Positions 33,068 through 45,276 of a stretch of DNA of 64,000 nt are shown here, one piece after another. Position 1 is the stretch's first letter. Every line of letters begins with the position of its first letter. Source of the stretch: Spirochaetales bacterium (GTDB lineage: Bacteria; Spirochaetota; Leptospiria; Leptospirales; Leptonemataceae); contig JABTUL010000001.1 of NCBI GenBank assembly GCA_015075425.1, positions 1,116,001 through 1,180,000 on the forward strand, read 5' to 3'. A program made the position numbers and the translations under genes. Below the pieces are notes generated by a model. It searched no databases. It was not told where the DNA came from and worked only from the letters and a program-made list of their open reading frames with translations.

Positions 33068-35599
33068 TTGGTTGATTGTAAACGATTGTTCCTGTTTTTC
33101 TGTATCGCGCTTCAACCGCTCTTCGCCGGTCGTGAAATCCTTTTGCGCGGCAAGACCTACAATCTGTCCAGGCTCGGTCCGGAAAAGCTGAACGATTTTT
33201 CTCTGGCAGAACAGCGACTTCTTGCTTCCTATCTCATAGAATACGGCGTGCAGTACTACGATGATCGTCAGCGCAGGCAACTGCTGCAGCGGCTTGAGGA
33301 AGGCAGTGATCCGGTGCTGCGCACGCTCGCGGCCGTCGGACGCGCCTACTTTTTCCACCGCACCTTGAGCGGCCGGCTTGCAGAGCTTCAGGTGTATCGC
33401 AATCGTCCTCTGGAAGCTTCTATTCTTGATTTTCATATAGCTCTCACGGAATTGTCACAGGGCAAATTTTCGGCGGAGAAGCTGCTGGCCATCTGCAAAT
33501 TGCCGGCGGAGAATGCCAGTTGTCGTCTGGCCCATTTTCTGGCCGCACTGGAGAGTCCCGCAAAACAGTCCGGCGGCGATTTGGCGGCAATCAAGGAATT
33601 GCTGGTTACCGGGCAGAGCTTTCTTTCCGGCGATCCTTTATTCCCGGCCTTTTTTCGACTGCAGGCCCGGCGCATCTGTGATGAACTGTACCGCTCAGGA
33701 CTTCCTCTGGAAGCCGCTCTCCTTGCTGATCGATTGACGCACGGTGAAGATCACTTTGATATGAAGGAACTCCAGCGCCAGATTCCCGTCTACCTGGCCG
33801 GCTCGGGAGACTTTTCTTCTGCAGCCCGCTTTGCCGCCCGCACTCACCCGCAGAGTACACTGCTCGATCTGGTTCGCCTGGACTGGTTGATTCTGGCCGG
33901 TGAGTACAATGAAGCTCTGAATTTGATTGCAGCACGTGGCCCGGAGAAATTGATCCGGACCGGTTATGTGGATTACTGGACTCGTTTCCCCGTCTCGGCG
34001 GAGGGAAATCGGCTCAAGGCGGCCATGCTCCTTTATTTGAATGGTCAGGCCCGCGATGCAGCTGTGGCCCTTGAAAAAATCAAAGACTTCAAAGGGAAGA
34101 CACCGGAAGGCGAGCCGGAAGCCATGTTTGCGCGTTTACGCCTGGTGCAGATGATTATGCGCGACAATCCGGCGCTGGCCCAGAAAATCGCCGAGGATAT
34201 TTCCTACGAAGCCCAGGAGCATGGCTGGGATATTTTAGAGTATCAGGCAACGGTGCTCGACGGCTGGGCGCGCTACTTCCAGAAAGAATACTACAAAGCA
34301 ATTATCAATTTTCAGAAATCTCAAGGAATTGTCAAGGGTGAAAAGCGGCGGCTCATATCTGACTATTCACGTTTGCTGGGGATTTTTGCTGCCCGGCGGG
34401 CCATGGCTCCAGCGGGAAACCACCGTCCGCAGATTGCTTCTTTGAATGCATTTCTGCAGCGCCATCCCTATCACGAATCGATCTACATACTCCGGGACTG
34501 GCTCATCGCCGGCCTTGGTCCGGAATTTCTGGCTCGCGAAGTGGCTTTAACCCATCAGGCACGGCGTGACGGTTGGGGTGCTCTCAATGCCATGCTGGAG
34601 TTTGAGCGGGTGGCCGCATCCTTTTTCCCGCCGGGGCGCAATCCAGGCGGGTTTCGCGGTTTCGACACCAGCATGCGCTGGATCCAGAATTTACTGGAAA
34701 TGCAGGCTCCCCGGGCTCTCTTTGGCACGATTCCGCAGCCAGGATCTTTGGCCCGCACGCTGGCGCAGGAACGTTCTGCCGAGCCCACCCGTGTGCATGT
34801 CCAGCCCAACAATCTCCGCCCGGGATCAGCGTATCTTTTTACCTTTCCCCGTCACCTGGGTCGGACGATTGTGAGTCTTTTGCCGTCCGGTCGGGCACAC
34901 AGTGTGCTTGTAGAAGAGCTGGGGGTACAGGAAGAGCGCGCCTTGCGAGCCTGCCGCAGTCCCTGCACGCTCCGGCCGCCCGGCGGGAGGGTGCTATCTG
35001 CGGAGCGATTGCTTGTGCAATACGATGCCGATTTTGATCCGGACTGGTCCGGCTACCTGTCCTATTCGGGGCGTCCTGTTTACTTTGTTCATGCCACTCA
35101 GAGACATCCCGGCAGGGGATTTTCCGGGGATTTCTTAACCGTGGGTGGCTGTGCCGTCCCGCCCGGATTCAGATCGCAATCGATTTCTTTTGAGGCGCTG
35201 CTTGCTTCCGGTGATCTAAAACCGGCCCTGTGGCTCTGGCCACCGGGTCTGGACCGCCGTGTGGGTAGCAGGCAATCGGAACGGCCTGTGTATTTGCGTA
35301 ATTTTCTCTGCGGCCGCAGTCAACTGCGTTTCTGGGATCTGGATCGCTTCCACAGTGGCCGCGGTCCGGGCTACCTGGCATACCGCCTGCGGGCCGGAGA
35401 AGCAGCGCTGGATCAGGCTTTTGCCAGACATTTTGCGGATCGAGGGACGACGCTGCTGGAGCTCTGGCCCGGCTGGTCTTCAAGGCATTCAGAGGCTCTC
35501 CTGCCGGCGTTGCGTAACCAGAACGATTTGCTCGAGCTGTCCGGCCGCGGTGAAGCAGGAAGGCAGTTGCGGCTCATCCTGCCGGATATGTTTGACTGA
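33068..35599 (+). CDS. Large exported TPR-like repeat protein
   Basis: 843 residues, with a short signal peptide (RLFLFFCIALQPLFA). About residues 20-500 are helical hairpins in TPR or SEL1-like style, for example LAKELLVTG-type and ALNLIAARGP helices, of irregular spacing. The C-terminal 330 residues form a different, more compact region (FVHATQRHPGRG, LRFWDLDRFHSG) that I cannot name; a degenerate protease domain of the CHAT type is possible but unproven. The TTG at 33068 is the only start that keeps the signal peptide. It is divergent from the amidase unit and leads into lepB 25 bases downstream. Probable role: periplasmic scaffold. Confidence 0.6.
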   Translation: MVDCKRLFLFFCIALQPLFAGREILLRGKTYNLSRLGPEKLNDFSLAEQRLLASYLIEYGVQYYDDRQRRQLLQRLEEGSDPVLRTLAAVGRAYFFHRTLSGRLAELQVYRNRPLEASILDFHIALTELSQGKFSAEKLLAICKLPAENASCRLAHFLAALESPAKQSGGDLAAIKELLVTGQSFLSGDPLFPAFFRLQARRICDELYRSGLPLEAALLADRLTHGEDHFDMKELQRQIPVYLAGSGDFSSAARFAARTHPQSTLLDLVRLDWLILAGEYNEALNLIAARGPEKLIRTGYVDYWTRFPVSAEGNRLKAAMLLYLNGQARDAAVALEKIKDFKGKTPEGEPEAMFARLRLVQMIMRDNPALAQKIAEDISYEAQEHGWDILEYQATVLDGWARYFQKEYYKAIINFQKSQGIVKGEKRRLISDYSRLLGIFAARRAMAPAGNHRPQIASLNAFLQRHPYHESIYILRDWLIAGLGPEFLAREVALTHQARRDGWGALNAMLEFERVAASFFPPGRNPGGFRGFDTSMRWIQNLLEMQAPRALFGTIPQPGSLARTLAQERSAEPTRVHVQPNNLRPGSAYLFTFPRHLGRTIVSLLPSGRAHSVLVEELGVQEERALRACRSPCTLRPPGGRVLSAERLLVQYDADFDPDWSGYLSYSGRPVYFVHATQRHPGRGFSGDFLTVGGCAVPPGFRSQSISFEALLASGDLKPALWLWPPGLDRRVGSRQSERPVYLRNFLCGRSQLRFWDLDRFHSGRGPGYLAYRLRAGEAALDQAFARHFADRGTTLLELWPGWSSRHSEALLPALRNQNDLLELSGRGEAGRQLRLILPDMFD

Positions 35600-35624
35600 G
35601 AAGCCTCTTTCTGTAGTCTGGCCT

Positions 35625-36677
35625 ATGGCCCGGACAAAGGAAAAAGAGAAGCCCTTCGCGGTGAGTCTGTCTTTTGCCTTTTTGCTATTTGTCGTCCTGG
35701 CTTTCAAGAGTTCCGTTCTGGATGCCAATAACATTCCGTCCGGTTCGATGATTCCGACGCTCAAAGTAGGCGATTACCTTTTTGTGAATAAAATGCGTTA
35801 CTCCCTGCGCATTCCCTTTACCGGTATTGAACTTTTGCGTATTGATGATCCGGCCCGTGGCGATATCGTGACCTTTGTGCCACCTGGTGGCAGCGCCAAT
35901 AATTACGTAAAGCGAGTGGTGGGCGTACCCGGCGATACCTTGCGCATCCGCAGTGTCGGTGCCTGTGATTTGCGGCCTGCTCTGGATAGCCGTGAATTCA
36001 ATTGTGAGCTTCCCTTTCTCAAGTTCCTGGAACCGCGCATAGCGCTTGTTGAGTATCAATCGGCAGGCAGCACTGTCTGGGAGAACTACAATCCGGAAGA
36101 ACTCCCGGCCACAGAAAGTCGCAAAGAACTCCTGGATGCCGATGATGCGCAGGTGTTGTATCCGGAAATGATCCCGGACGCCTGGCATGCCGATTCCGTG
36201 CCCGTGCTTTTTACGGAGACTACCGGCCGGGCCAGCCATTATACCGTGGAAAAGAATCTGGAAGCGCCCGTTTTCAATCGTATCTGCCCTACAATCGAAA
36301 CCTCCGGGTGCAAGCTGGAAGCAGATCAGTATCTGGTGATGGGGGACAATCGCGATAATTCCCAGGACTCCAGAGTATTTGGCATTGTGAACCGCAGTGA
36401 TATTCTGGGCAAAGCCCTTTTCATATACTTCAGCATCAACTGGTATGACGGAATCTGTCAGCGCTACATGGAAAATCAGGCCCGCTATCCGGTCGTCGGT
36501 GGTTTTCTTCTGCCCTCTTTTCCACCGGAAAAGCAAAAGGAATACTGCCACAGCGGAGACCTGTTTGCCACGGATTCCCTGGTTGCAGCCATTCCCGGTT
36601 ACCTGTACAACACCATTTTTTTTCGTCTGCCGCGCATGAAGGTGCGCTGGAGCCGAATCGGCAGCATTCTGAACTGA
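35625..36677 (+). CDS. lepB: Signal peptidase I
   Basis: 350 residues. A membrane anchor (LSFAFLLFVVLAFKSS) is followed by the S26 motifs: SGSMIPTLKVGDYLFVNK (nucleophile Ser), VKRVVGVPGD (Lys base) and MGDNRDNSQDSR. Compared with the E. coli enzyme it has an insert of about 130 residues between the Lys motif and the GDNRD motif, as in other large spirochaete signal peptidases. It removes signal peptides of exported proteins. The ATG at 35625 is the first Met, with the membrane helix right after. The open frame further upstream lies in the previous gene. Its TGA overlaps the ATG of atpZ. Confidence 0.92.
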   Translation: MARTKEKEKPFAVSLSFAFLLFVVLAFKSSVLDANNIPSGSMIPTLKVGDYLFVNKMRYSLRIPFTGIELLRIDDPARGDIVTFVPPGGSANNYVKRVVGVPGDTLRIRSVGACDLRPALDSREFNCELPFLKFLEPRIALVEYQSAGSTVWENYNPEELPATESRKELLDADDAQVLYPEMIPDAWHADSVPVLFTETTGRASHYTVEKNLEAPVFNRICPTIETSGCKLEADQYLVMGDNRDNSQDSRVFGIVNRSDILGKALFIYFSINWYDGICQRYMENQARYPVVGGFLLPSFPPEKQKEYCHSGDLFATDSLVAAIPGYLYNTIFFRLPRMKVRWSRIGSILN

Positions 36678-36934
36678 TGCAGAGCGGGCTGGAATTTGCC
36701 AGCTACCTTGCGGCCGGCGCGCTTCTGGGCTATATCCTGGACGATCGCTTTCTGGGTGAGGCTCCCTCCTGGTTTTTCATCGCGGGAATTTTTCTGGGTT
36801 TTGCAGGCGGGATCTGGATGACCCTGAAAAAGATAAAGCGTCCGCCGCCCTCTCCGCCGGCCCGACCATCCCGGAGCGAACAAATAAAGGAAGCGCGCCA
36901 GAAACTTGATGCTTTGAAGAAAGAGCTGGAGTGA
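36677..36934 (+). CDS. atpZ: ATP synthase accessory membrane protein (AtpZ/AtpI family)
   Basis: 85 residues: two membrane helices (YLAAGALLGYILDD and FFIAGIFLGFAGG) of the AtpZ type, then a Pro-rich linker and a charged helix. The family helps assemble the c-ring or transport Mg/Ca for the F-type enzyme. First of the uninterrupted ATP synthase operon, with a one-base overlap (TGATG) with lepB. Family assigned by helix pattern and position. Confidence 0.75.
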   Translation: MQSGLEFASYLAAGALLGYILDDRFLGEAPSWFFIAGIFLGFAGGIWMTLKKIKRPPPSPPARPSRSEQIKEARQKLDALKKELE

Positions 36935-37257
36935 AAGACGGCCTTCTCTGCGCTTTCTTTGCTTTTCTGGCCCTCGTCTGCGGACTTATCCTCGGGGAAT
37001 GGCAGGCCGGTATTGCTGCTGCGGTCCTTTCCTTTCTGCCCTGTCTCGGGTATGCGCTCTGGCAAAAGCGAAGGCCACGGCTTGCGATTGGCATTTATCT
37101 GGGCGGAACGGTTCTGCGCCTCTTTGCCGTATTTCCGCTGGCCTTTCTTGTGACAGAAAGGGCGCTTCTCGCCTATTGCGGATGCGTGGGACTTTTTTTA
37201 TTTTTTGAAGTTGTCAGCAAGGGCTTATTAAGAATCTCTGGTCGCACTCGAACGTGA
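36931..37257 (+). CDS. atpI: ATP synthase subunit I-like protein
   Basis: 108 residues with four hydrophobic helices (residues 4-22, 27-44, 50-72 and 80-97), as in AtpI. AtpI helps c-ring assembly. GTG start overlapping atpZ by 4 bases; its stop overlaps atpB. The family is weakly conserved, so the call relies on position between atpZ and atpB and on membrane topology. Confidence 0.7.
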   Translation: MKDGLLCAFFAFLALVCGLILGEWQAGIAAAVLSFLPCLGYALWQKRRPRLAIGIYLGGTVLRLFAVFPLAFLVTERALLAYCGCVGLFLFFEVVSKGLLRISGRTRT

Positions 37258-38279
37258 AAAAATTCATTCTGACAGTATCGTTCCTGCTTTCCACGCTGCC
37301 TCTGGCGGCCGCTGAGTTCGATTTTGAAAGCATTCTGGTCCACCATCTGATGGATGATGTCGTCGTTGAATGGCAGCCTGGTGGCGAAAAGGTCCGCCCG
37401 GGCACCCCCGAATACGCAAACGATCCTTACCGTCGCTTTATCTTTAAAGACGCAGAAGGTCTCTACAAATACCAGGGTGGACTGCCGCTTCATCTTACCC
37501 GGCGCGTTTTTATGCTGTTCGTCGCCTCAGGGACTCTTATTGTGCTCATGGTCCTGGCGGCGCGGGCCATTGCCCGGGATCCTTTCCAGGTTAAGGGTGG
37601 TTTCGTATCGCTGGCGGAATCCATGATTGAATTTGTGCGTGAAGATGTGATTTCCAAGAACATGCACGGGCATGGCAAGGGCTTTGAGCCCTATATTCTT
37701 TCTCTTTTTTTCTTTATACTATTCAGTAATCTGTTTGGTCTGATTCCGCCACCCGGTGAGTTTATCGTGACCGTGCAGACTTTCCTGAGCGGTCATGCTC
37801 ATGCCCATCCAGAAGTTGGAGAGACCACGGGTCTCATACCGGGAGTCTGGTCCGGGATGACGGCAACCGGTGACATTGCCGTCACGGCGGCTCTTGCAAC
37901 CATCACCACGCTACTCATCTGGATTACTGGGTTTCGTTACCAGGGGATCCATTTTCTCTGGTCCTTTATGCCGGCCGGGCTCAACCCCATCATGTTTGTC
38001 ATTCTGTACCCCATGCTCTTTGTGCTGGAGTTTGTGGTGGGGCCCCTGGCTAAAGGATTCGCCCTTACCGTACGACTCCTGGCCAACATGACAGCCGGCC
38101 ATATCATCATTCTGGCGCTGCTTGGTTTTATTTTTCAGTTTGGCGTTTTTGTCTCGGCTATTGCCGTGCCAGGAGCTGCGGCCATTCTGATGCTGGAGCT
38201 TTTTGTTTGCTTCTTGCAAGCTTTTATTTTTTCTTTACTTACAGCTATCTTTGTGGGCGGCAGTATGCACGCCCATTAA
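37254..38279 (+). CDS. atpB: ATP synthase F0 subunit a
   Basis: 341 residues. An extended N-terminal region with a signal-like stretch and an amphipathic segment (HHLMDDVVVEWQPGG) precedes the usual helices. The proton-channel core shows FFILFSNLFGLIPPPGE and the essential Arg in ALTVRLLANMTAGHII. It forms the proton half-channels beside the c-ring. The His-rich loop GHAHAHPEVGETTG is unusual and may bind metal. GTG start, overlapping atpI by 4 bases. 33 bases with a strong ribosome site separate it from atpE. Confidence 0.93.
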   Translation: MKKFILTVSFLLSTLPLAAAEFDFESILVHHLMDDVVVEWQPGGEKVRPGTPEYANDPYRRFIFKDAEGLYKYQGGLPLHLTRRVFMLFVASGTLIVLMVLAARAIARDPFQVKGGFVSLAESMIEFVREDVISKNMHGHGKGFEPYILSLFFFILFSNLFGLIPPPGEFIVTVQTFLSGHAHAHPEVGETTGLIPGVWSGMTATGDIAVTAALATITTLLIWITGFRYQGIHFLWSFMPAGLNPIMFVILYPMLFVLEFVVGPLAKGFALTVRLLANMTAGHIIILALLGFIFQFGVFVSAIAVPGAAAILMLELFVCFLQAFIFSLLTAIFVGGSMHAH

Positions 38280-38600
<321 letters not shown>

Positions 38601-38614
38601 GCGGAGGACTTTCC

Positions 38615-39142
38615 GTGAGTCTTGAATTTCTGGCCGGAGAAGGCGGAATATCGCTCCTGGATGCCAATCCAGGCTTGTTCATCTGGACGCTCATCACTTT
38701 TACTGTAGTGATGCTCGTGCTGCGAGCTTTTGCCTGGAAACCCATTACCTGGGCGCTCGATCAGCGCAGTCTGCGTATCCAGAGTGACCTTTCCGCAGCT
38801 GATTCCATTCGCAAGGAAGCGGAAGAAAGTCTGGCCGCGTACAGGGCTAAACTGGCCGGGCTGCGCGAAGAGGGATTGCAGATCGTGGCAGAGGCGCGCC
38901 AGGAAGCGGAAAAATTAAGGGCCCGAATGATTTCTGAAGCAGAAGCCGATGCGGCGGAAATCCGCAGGCGCGGTAAAAGGGATCTGGAGCTGGCGCGTGA
39001 TGCCGCTCTGGCTGATTTTCACCGGCAGGTGACGGATCTCTCTGTGACGGTTGCCGGCCGGATCATCGGTCGCGAACTGAAAGCAGGTGACCATGTCCGG
39101 CTTATTGACGAAAGTCTTGAAAAACTGCGGGCAGTTCCCTGA
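38615..39142 (+). CDS. atpF: ATP synthase F0 subunit b
   Basis: 175 residues: one membrane helix (residues 20-39) then a long charged coiled coil (ADSIRKEAEESLAAYRAKLAG) that forms the peripheral stalk, ending in a delta-binding region. GTG start with GGAGG upstream, 14 bases after atpE. The stalk holds F1 still against rotation. Confidence 0.92.
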   Translation: MSLEFLAGEGGISLLDANPGLFIWTLITFTVVMLVLRAFAWKPITWALDQRSLRIQSDLSAADSIRKEAEESLAAYRAKLAGLREEGLQIVAEARQEAEKLRARMISEAEADAAEIRRRGKRDLELARDAALADFHRQVTDLSVTVAGRIIGRELKAGDHVRLIDESLEKLRAVP

Positions 39143-39145
39143 TTT

Positions 39146-39718
39146 ATGGTAACAGGATCCAAAGTTGCTGCTGTCTATGCTGAAGCTCTGCTGGGGGTGG
39201 CCTCAGAAGACGGTTCGCTCCGGGAAGTGGAAACAGAGCTGTCAGATCTCTGCGCACTGATCGTGGGCGGCCCGGAGATCTGGGCCTACTTTCGCTCTCC
39301 TGTTGTTGAACCATCAGCCAAAGTCTCCCTCTTAAAGAAGGTGCTCGGTGGAAAGGCCAGGCCCATCTTGCTCAACTTTCTTTGTGTGCTGGCCCGGCGG
39401 CGGCGGATGGAGATACTGCCGGGGCTTCCTCTGGTGTACAGTCAACTGCTGGATGCAAAGATCAGTCGCAGAAGAGTGCAGGTTCGCTCGGTTCGTCCGC
39501 TGGAGTCTGCAGAGGAAGGGCGCCTGCGTGAGGTACTGGGCAACACACTGAAAGCGGAGATTGAGCTGCAGGCCGCCGTGGATCCGGAGCTTGTGGGCGG
39601 ACTGGTAATTTCTGCCGGCGATTTGCTCTTTGATGGCAGTGTGTCGCGGAAGCTGGCTCTCATGCGTGAAGCCATGCTGGGTCATAAAATATTTGGTGAG
39701 GAATATTATGAAAATTAA
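39146..39718 (+). CDS. atpH: ATP synthase F1 subunit delta
   Basis: 190 residues in the OSCP/delta fold: an N-terminal helical bundle ([18 protein letters not shown]; the A.RYA-like start) and a C-terminal domain with the [20 protein letters not shown] signature. It joins the b stalk to F1. ATG start 3 bases after atpF; its end overlaps atpA by 11 bases. Confidence 0.93.
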   Translation: MVTGSKVAAVYAEALLGVASEDGSLREVETELSDLCALIVGGPEIWAYFRSPVVEPSAKVSLLKKVLGGKARPILLNFLCVLARRRRMEILPGLPLVYSQLLDAKISRRRVQVRSVRPLESAEEGRLREVLGNTLKAEIELQAAVDPELVGGLVISAGDLLFDGSVSRKLALMREAMLGHKIFGEEYYEN

Positions 39719-41216
39719 AACGGACGAAATCACCAGCGTTCTTAAGAGTGAAATCAAAAAATTCGACGCGCAGTTGAATCTTGAGGAAACCGGCGATGTT
39801 ATTTCCGTCGGCGATGGAATTGCCCGCGTGTACGGGCTGGATCGGGCCATGTTCAATGAAATGGTCGAGTTCGAAGAGGGGACTCTGGGACTCGCCTTCA
39901 ACCTGGAAGAAAATTCTGTGGGTGTCGTCGTTCTCGGCGAGTATACGCAGCTGCGCGAAGGAATGAAAGTCAAGCGACTGGGTCGCGTTCTGGAAGTTCC
40001 GGCCGGTGAGGCTCTTCTGGGTCGCATTGTGGATGCCATGGGCCGGCCCATTGATGGCAAAGGACCCATCAATACCAGTAAAACCCGTCCGGTGGAAATC
40101 ATTGCTCCGGGTATTCCCCGGCGACAGCCGGTAAAGGAACCCATGCAAACAGGAATCAAGGCCATCGACGCCATGATTCCCATTGGTCGCGGCCAGCGTG
40201 AACTTATCATTGGTGACCGGGGAACCGGGAAGACCGCTATCGCCATCGATACGATCATCAATCAAAAAGGTCAGGGCGTAATCTGCGTTTACGTGGCCAT
40301 TGGTCAGAAATCGGCGCAGATCGCCTCCGTACACGCCCGTCTGGAAAAGATGGGCTGCCTTGAGTATACGATCTTTGTGGCCGCCTCCGCTTCCGATCCC
40401 GCACCCATGCAGTATCTGGCCCCCTATACAGGCTGTGCCATGGCTGAGTACTTCATGTATGATAAAGGGATGGCAACACTTTGCGTTTATGACGATTTAA
40501 CCAAGCAGGCCAATGCCTACAGGCAGATGGCTTTGCTGCTGCGGCGTCCACCTGGCCGGGAAGCTTTCCCCGGTGACGTTTTTTATCTGCACAGCCGGCT
40601 TCTGGAACGTGCGGCCCGTATGCATGACAAATACGGCGGCGGTAGTCTTACGGCTCTGCCCGTGATTGAAACGCAGGAAGGGGAGGTCTCCGCTTACATT
40701 CCCACCAACGTAATTTCCATTACGGACGGGCAGATCTATCTACAGCCCAATTTGTTTGCTTCCGGACAGAGACCGGCCGTCGATGTGGGCATTTCCGTAA
40801 GCCGTGTTGGTGGAAACGCACAGATCAAAGCGATGAAAGCGGTCTCCGGCCGTATGAAACTCGACCTGGCGCAGTTCCGTGATCTGGAAGCCTTTGCCCA
40901 GCTGGGCACAGAGCTCGATGCCTCTACCCAGGCCCAGCTGGATCGCGGCTATCGTGTCCTGGAAGTACTTAAGCAAAATGAGTCCGAGCCCTGGCCTGTC
41001 GAAGAGCAGGTTGCCACGATTTTCGCGGTAACCCGGGGCTTGATGGACCGTATTCCCGTAGCCGATGTGAAACGCTTTGAAGCCCAGATGGTAAAGTATC
41101 TGCGCGAGCGCCATGGCAGCATTCTTCAAGGTATCCGCGAAAAGAAAGTGGTCGAAGATGAAGGCCGATTGGAAAAATTGATCATCGAATTTGCGGATGA
41201 GTTTCTGAAGAAATAA
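39708..41216 (+). CDS. atpA: ATP synthase F1 subunit alpha
   Basis: 502 residues, full length. Walker A is [25 protein letters not shown] marks the N-terminal barrel, and the family signature [14 protein letters not shown] is present. It is the regulatory, non-catalytic ring partner of beta. The ATG at 39708 has GGTGAGGA upstream and gives the usual [10 protein letters not shown] opening. The open frame upstream lies in atpH. Confidence 0.96.
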   Translation: MKIKTDEITSVLKSEIKKFDAQLNLEETGDVISVGDGIARVYGLDRAMFNEMVEFEEGTLGLAFNLEENSVGVVVLGEYTQLREGMKVKRLGRVLEVPAGEALLGRIVDAMGRPIDGKGPINTSKTRPVEIIAPGIPRRQPVKEPMQTGIKAIDAMIPIGRGQRELIIGDRGTGKTAIAIDTIINQKGQGVICVYVAIGQKSAQIASVHARLEKMGCLEYTIFVAASASDPAPMQYLAPYTGCAMAEYFMYDKGMATLCVYDDLTKQANAYRQMALLLRRPPGREAFPGDVFYLHSRLLERAARMHDKYGGGSLTALPVIETQEGEVSAYIPTNVISITDGQIYLQPNLFASGQRPAVDVGISVSRVGGNAQIKAMKAVSGRMKLDLAQFRDLEAFAQLGTELDASTQAQLDRGYRVLEVLKQNESEPWPVEEQVATIFAVTRGLMDRIPVADVKRFEAQMVKYLRERHGSILQGIREKKVVEDEGRLEKLIIEFADEFLKK

Positions 41217-41218
41217 GC

Positions 41219-43539
<2,321 letters not shown>

Positions 43540-43938
43540 ATGAAAGATCGCTTTCACCTGTCCGTCGTTTCTCCGGATGCGTCCCTTTTTGAAGGGGAGG
43601 TCCGCTGGGCGCGGATTCCGACAAGCGCCGGACTCATCGGAATTTTGCCCGGGCATGCGCCCCTTCTGGGGCTTCTGGGGCCCGGGCTGCTCACCCTGGA
43701 AACCACAGCCGGGCAGGAGCCGCGTTTTTTGATTCGTGATGGATTTCTGGAAGTTCTCCGGGATCGTGTAACCGTTCTGGCCGGTCACGCTGAACTTGCC
43801 ACGCCCGGCGCTGGCAGCGACGCGCAGGCCCTTCTGGATGCTGCCCGGACCCGGGAGGCCCGGGGCGATCATGCGATCAATCGTCGGCTGGAAGAGCAGG
43901 CTTTTCAGCGCGCCCGCCTCAAACACCTCCATTCCTGA
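43540..43938 (+). CDS. atpC: ATP synthase F1 subunit epsilon
   Basis: 132 residues: the N-terminal beta-sandwich (FHLSVVSPDASLFEGEV, IGILPGHAPLLGLLGPG) and a C-terminal helical pair, which in other species can inhibit hydrolysis. Starts directly after the atpD stop. Last gene of the ATP synthase operon; a palindrome follows. Confidence 0.93.
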   Translation: MKDRFHLSVVSPDASLFEGEVRWARIPTSAGLIGILPGHAPLLGLLGPGLLTLETTAGQEPRFLIRDGFLEVLRDRVTVLAGHAELATPGAGSDAQALLDAARTREARGDHAINRRLEEQAFQRARLKHLHS

Positions 43939-43954
43939 AAAAAACGTGGCCGCT

Positions 43955-43966
43955 GCCCTTAAGGGC
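43955..43966 (+). other. Perfect 12-base palindrome after the ATP synthase operon
   Basis: GCCCTTAAGGGC sits 16 bases after the atpC stop with a short T run seven bases later. With no loop it is a poor terminator as drawn, but the position at the end of a long operon makes a termination or mRNA 3'-end role possible. The remainder of the 84-base gap to the next gene shows no promoter that I can identify with confidence. Confidence 0.35.
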
Positions 43967-44022
43967 CGTCAGTTTTAGGGCCTGCAGGGTCGAAACTAAA
44001 GTATACGCAGGGATCTGCTTGC

Positions 44023-45267
44023 ATGGCTGAAGATAAACTGGACGAACTTCCCCCTTCCGACCTGGATGATATGGATCTGGCCGACCTGGATCTGGATTTG
44101 TCGGATGATATGTCGGGACACGATGGACCGCTGGATTCGGACCTGGATCTTTCCTCCGACCATTTACTGGGCGATGATTTTCTGGCCGGTGAATCGGCTC
44201 CTGCAGCTGACGATGATTTCAGTGAACCGGTGGACCTTGATGCTGAAGAGCTGGAGCCCATCGCTCTTTCCGATGATGAGCTGGAAATGATCCTTGAATC
44301 GGCTCCGGAAGATCATGAGCTGGAAGGCACCGGCAACGAATCCCTGGAAGCCGCAGGCGATGAACTTCCCGATTTCAGTGACGATGTGACGGAACTTAAT
44401 CTGGAAGAAGCGCATGCGGACGATGACTTTGGTCTTTCTGACCCCTTCACAGCTGGCGTCCCGGAATCCGAGCTGGACCAGGAATTGATCACGCTCAGTG
44501 ATGAACCTTTCGAAGCTCGTGCAGATGGGTCGGTGATTCTGGAAGACCTTCCGCCGGCCCTTGATGATGATGAAGAAAATGTAGCACTGTCTGAAGATGA
44601 ACTGGGCAATATTTTAGCCGATGTAAACCAGGACGCCGTTCTTGATGCCTCCGCCGCAATGGAGGAAGATATCACTCTCTCGGACGCAGAACTGGGCGCT
44701 GCTCTTTTTGATGAAAATGAACTGCAACCCGCAGCTCAGGCAGAACTTCAGGAAGCCACACCATCCGCCTTCGATGAACTGGACGATGACGGGCCGATTA
44801 CCCTGACCGCAGATGAGCTGGGCAATATCGTGGCCGATCTGGAATCTGAAGAGGCCCCGGAGATACCTGTGGCTGCAGCTGCTGCCATGCCGTCGATTCT
44901 TGATGATGACGATGAAGAACCGGTCGCTCTCTCTGAGGATGAACTGAGTCTGATTCTTGAGGATGTGGCTGAAGCCCCCGCAGCAGAAGCCGAAAAAAAC
45001 ATCATCGTCCTGGATGAATACGAAGAGGATTCCGCACCGGCCCCGGCTGCTGCGGCTGCCGCAACTGCTGTGGCTGTGGAGCCTGCCCGCGATGAGATGA
45101 TTCTGCAAACGGCGGGGGATCTGCATCTTGAACCCCAGGAGTTGCGCAAGATGATCGGATATCTGGACCAGCTTTTCGATAAGCTCCCGGAAGAGACCAT
45201 AAAAGAATTTTCTCGTTCTGAATATTTTGACCTTTATAAGAAAATCATGACGGAATTGGGTCTGTAG
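44023..45267 (+). CDS. Highly acidic short-motif repeat protein
   Basis: 414 residues, very rich in Asp, Glu, Leu and Ala, mostly disordered. A short motif of the form (I/V)(A/T)LS(E/D)DEL(G/E)xIL recurs: residues 80-92, 187-199, 217-229, 259-271 and 301-313, with a partial one at 156-164. Spacings vary (24-107 residues), so these look like separate docking sites rather than a tandem fold. Residues 357-414 form a compact helical end (LQTAGDLHLEPQELRKMIGY, LDQLFDKLPEETIKEFSRSE). No catalytic motif. It probably acts as a scaffold that gathers partners. The gene is immediately followed by a GAF protein with its own repeated motif. Confidence 0.68.
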   Translation: MAEDKLDELPPSDLDDMDLADLDLDLSDDMSGHDGPLDSDLDLSSDHLLGDDFLAGESAPAADDDFSEPVDLDAEELEPIALSDDELEMILESAPEDHELEGTGNESLEAAGDELPDFSDDVTELNLEEAHADDDFGLSDPFTAGVPESELDQELITLSDEPFEARADGSVILEDLPPALDDDEENVALSEDELGNILADVNQDAVLDASAAMEEDITLSDAELGAALFDENELQPAAQAELQEATPSAFDELDDDGPITLTADELGNIVADLESEEAPEIPVAAAAAMPSILDDDDEEPVALSEDELSLILEDVAEAPAAEAEKNIIVLDEYEEDSAPAPAAAAAATAVAVEPARDEMILQTAGDLHLEPQELRKMIGYLDQLFDKLPEETIKEFSRSEYFDLYKKIMTELGL

Positions 45268-45271
45268 GAGG
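45266..45271 (+). promoter_or_regulatory. Strong ribosome site overlapping a stop codon
   Basis: AGGAGG overlaps the TAG of the acidic protein gene and lies five bases before the GTG at 45277. It supports that GTG as the true start and ties the expression of the two genes. Confidence 0.75.
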
Positions 45272-45276
45272 CGCCG

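Noticed and set aside
35259-35624. Upstream extension of lepB
   Set aside because: The extension lies in the preceding gene in another frame, has no family similarity and would put a long tail before the membrane anchor.
39332-40334. Long reverse-strand frames over atpH/atpA
   Set aside because: They are shadows of the ATP synthase genes, whose protein motifs are certain.
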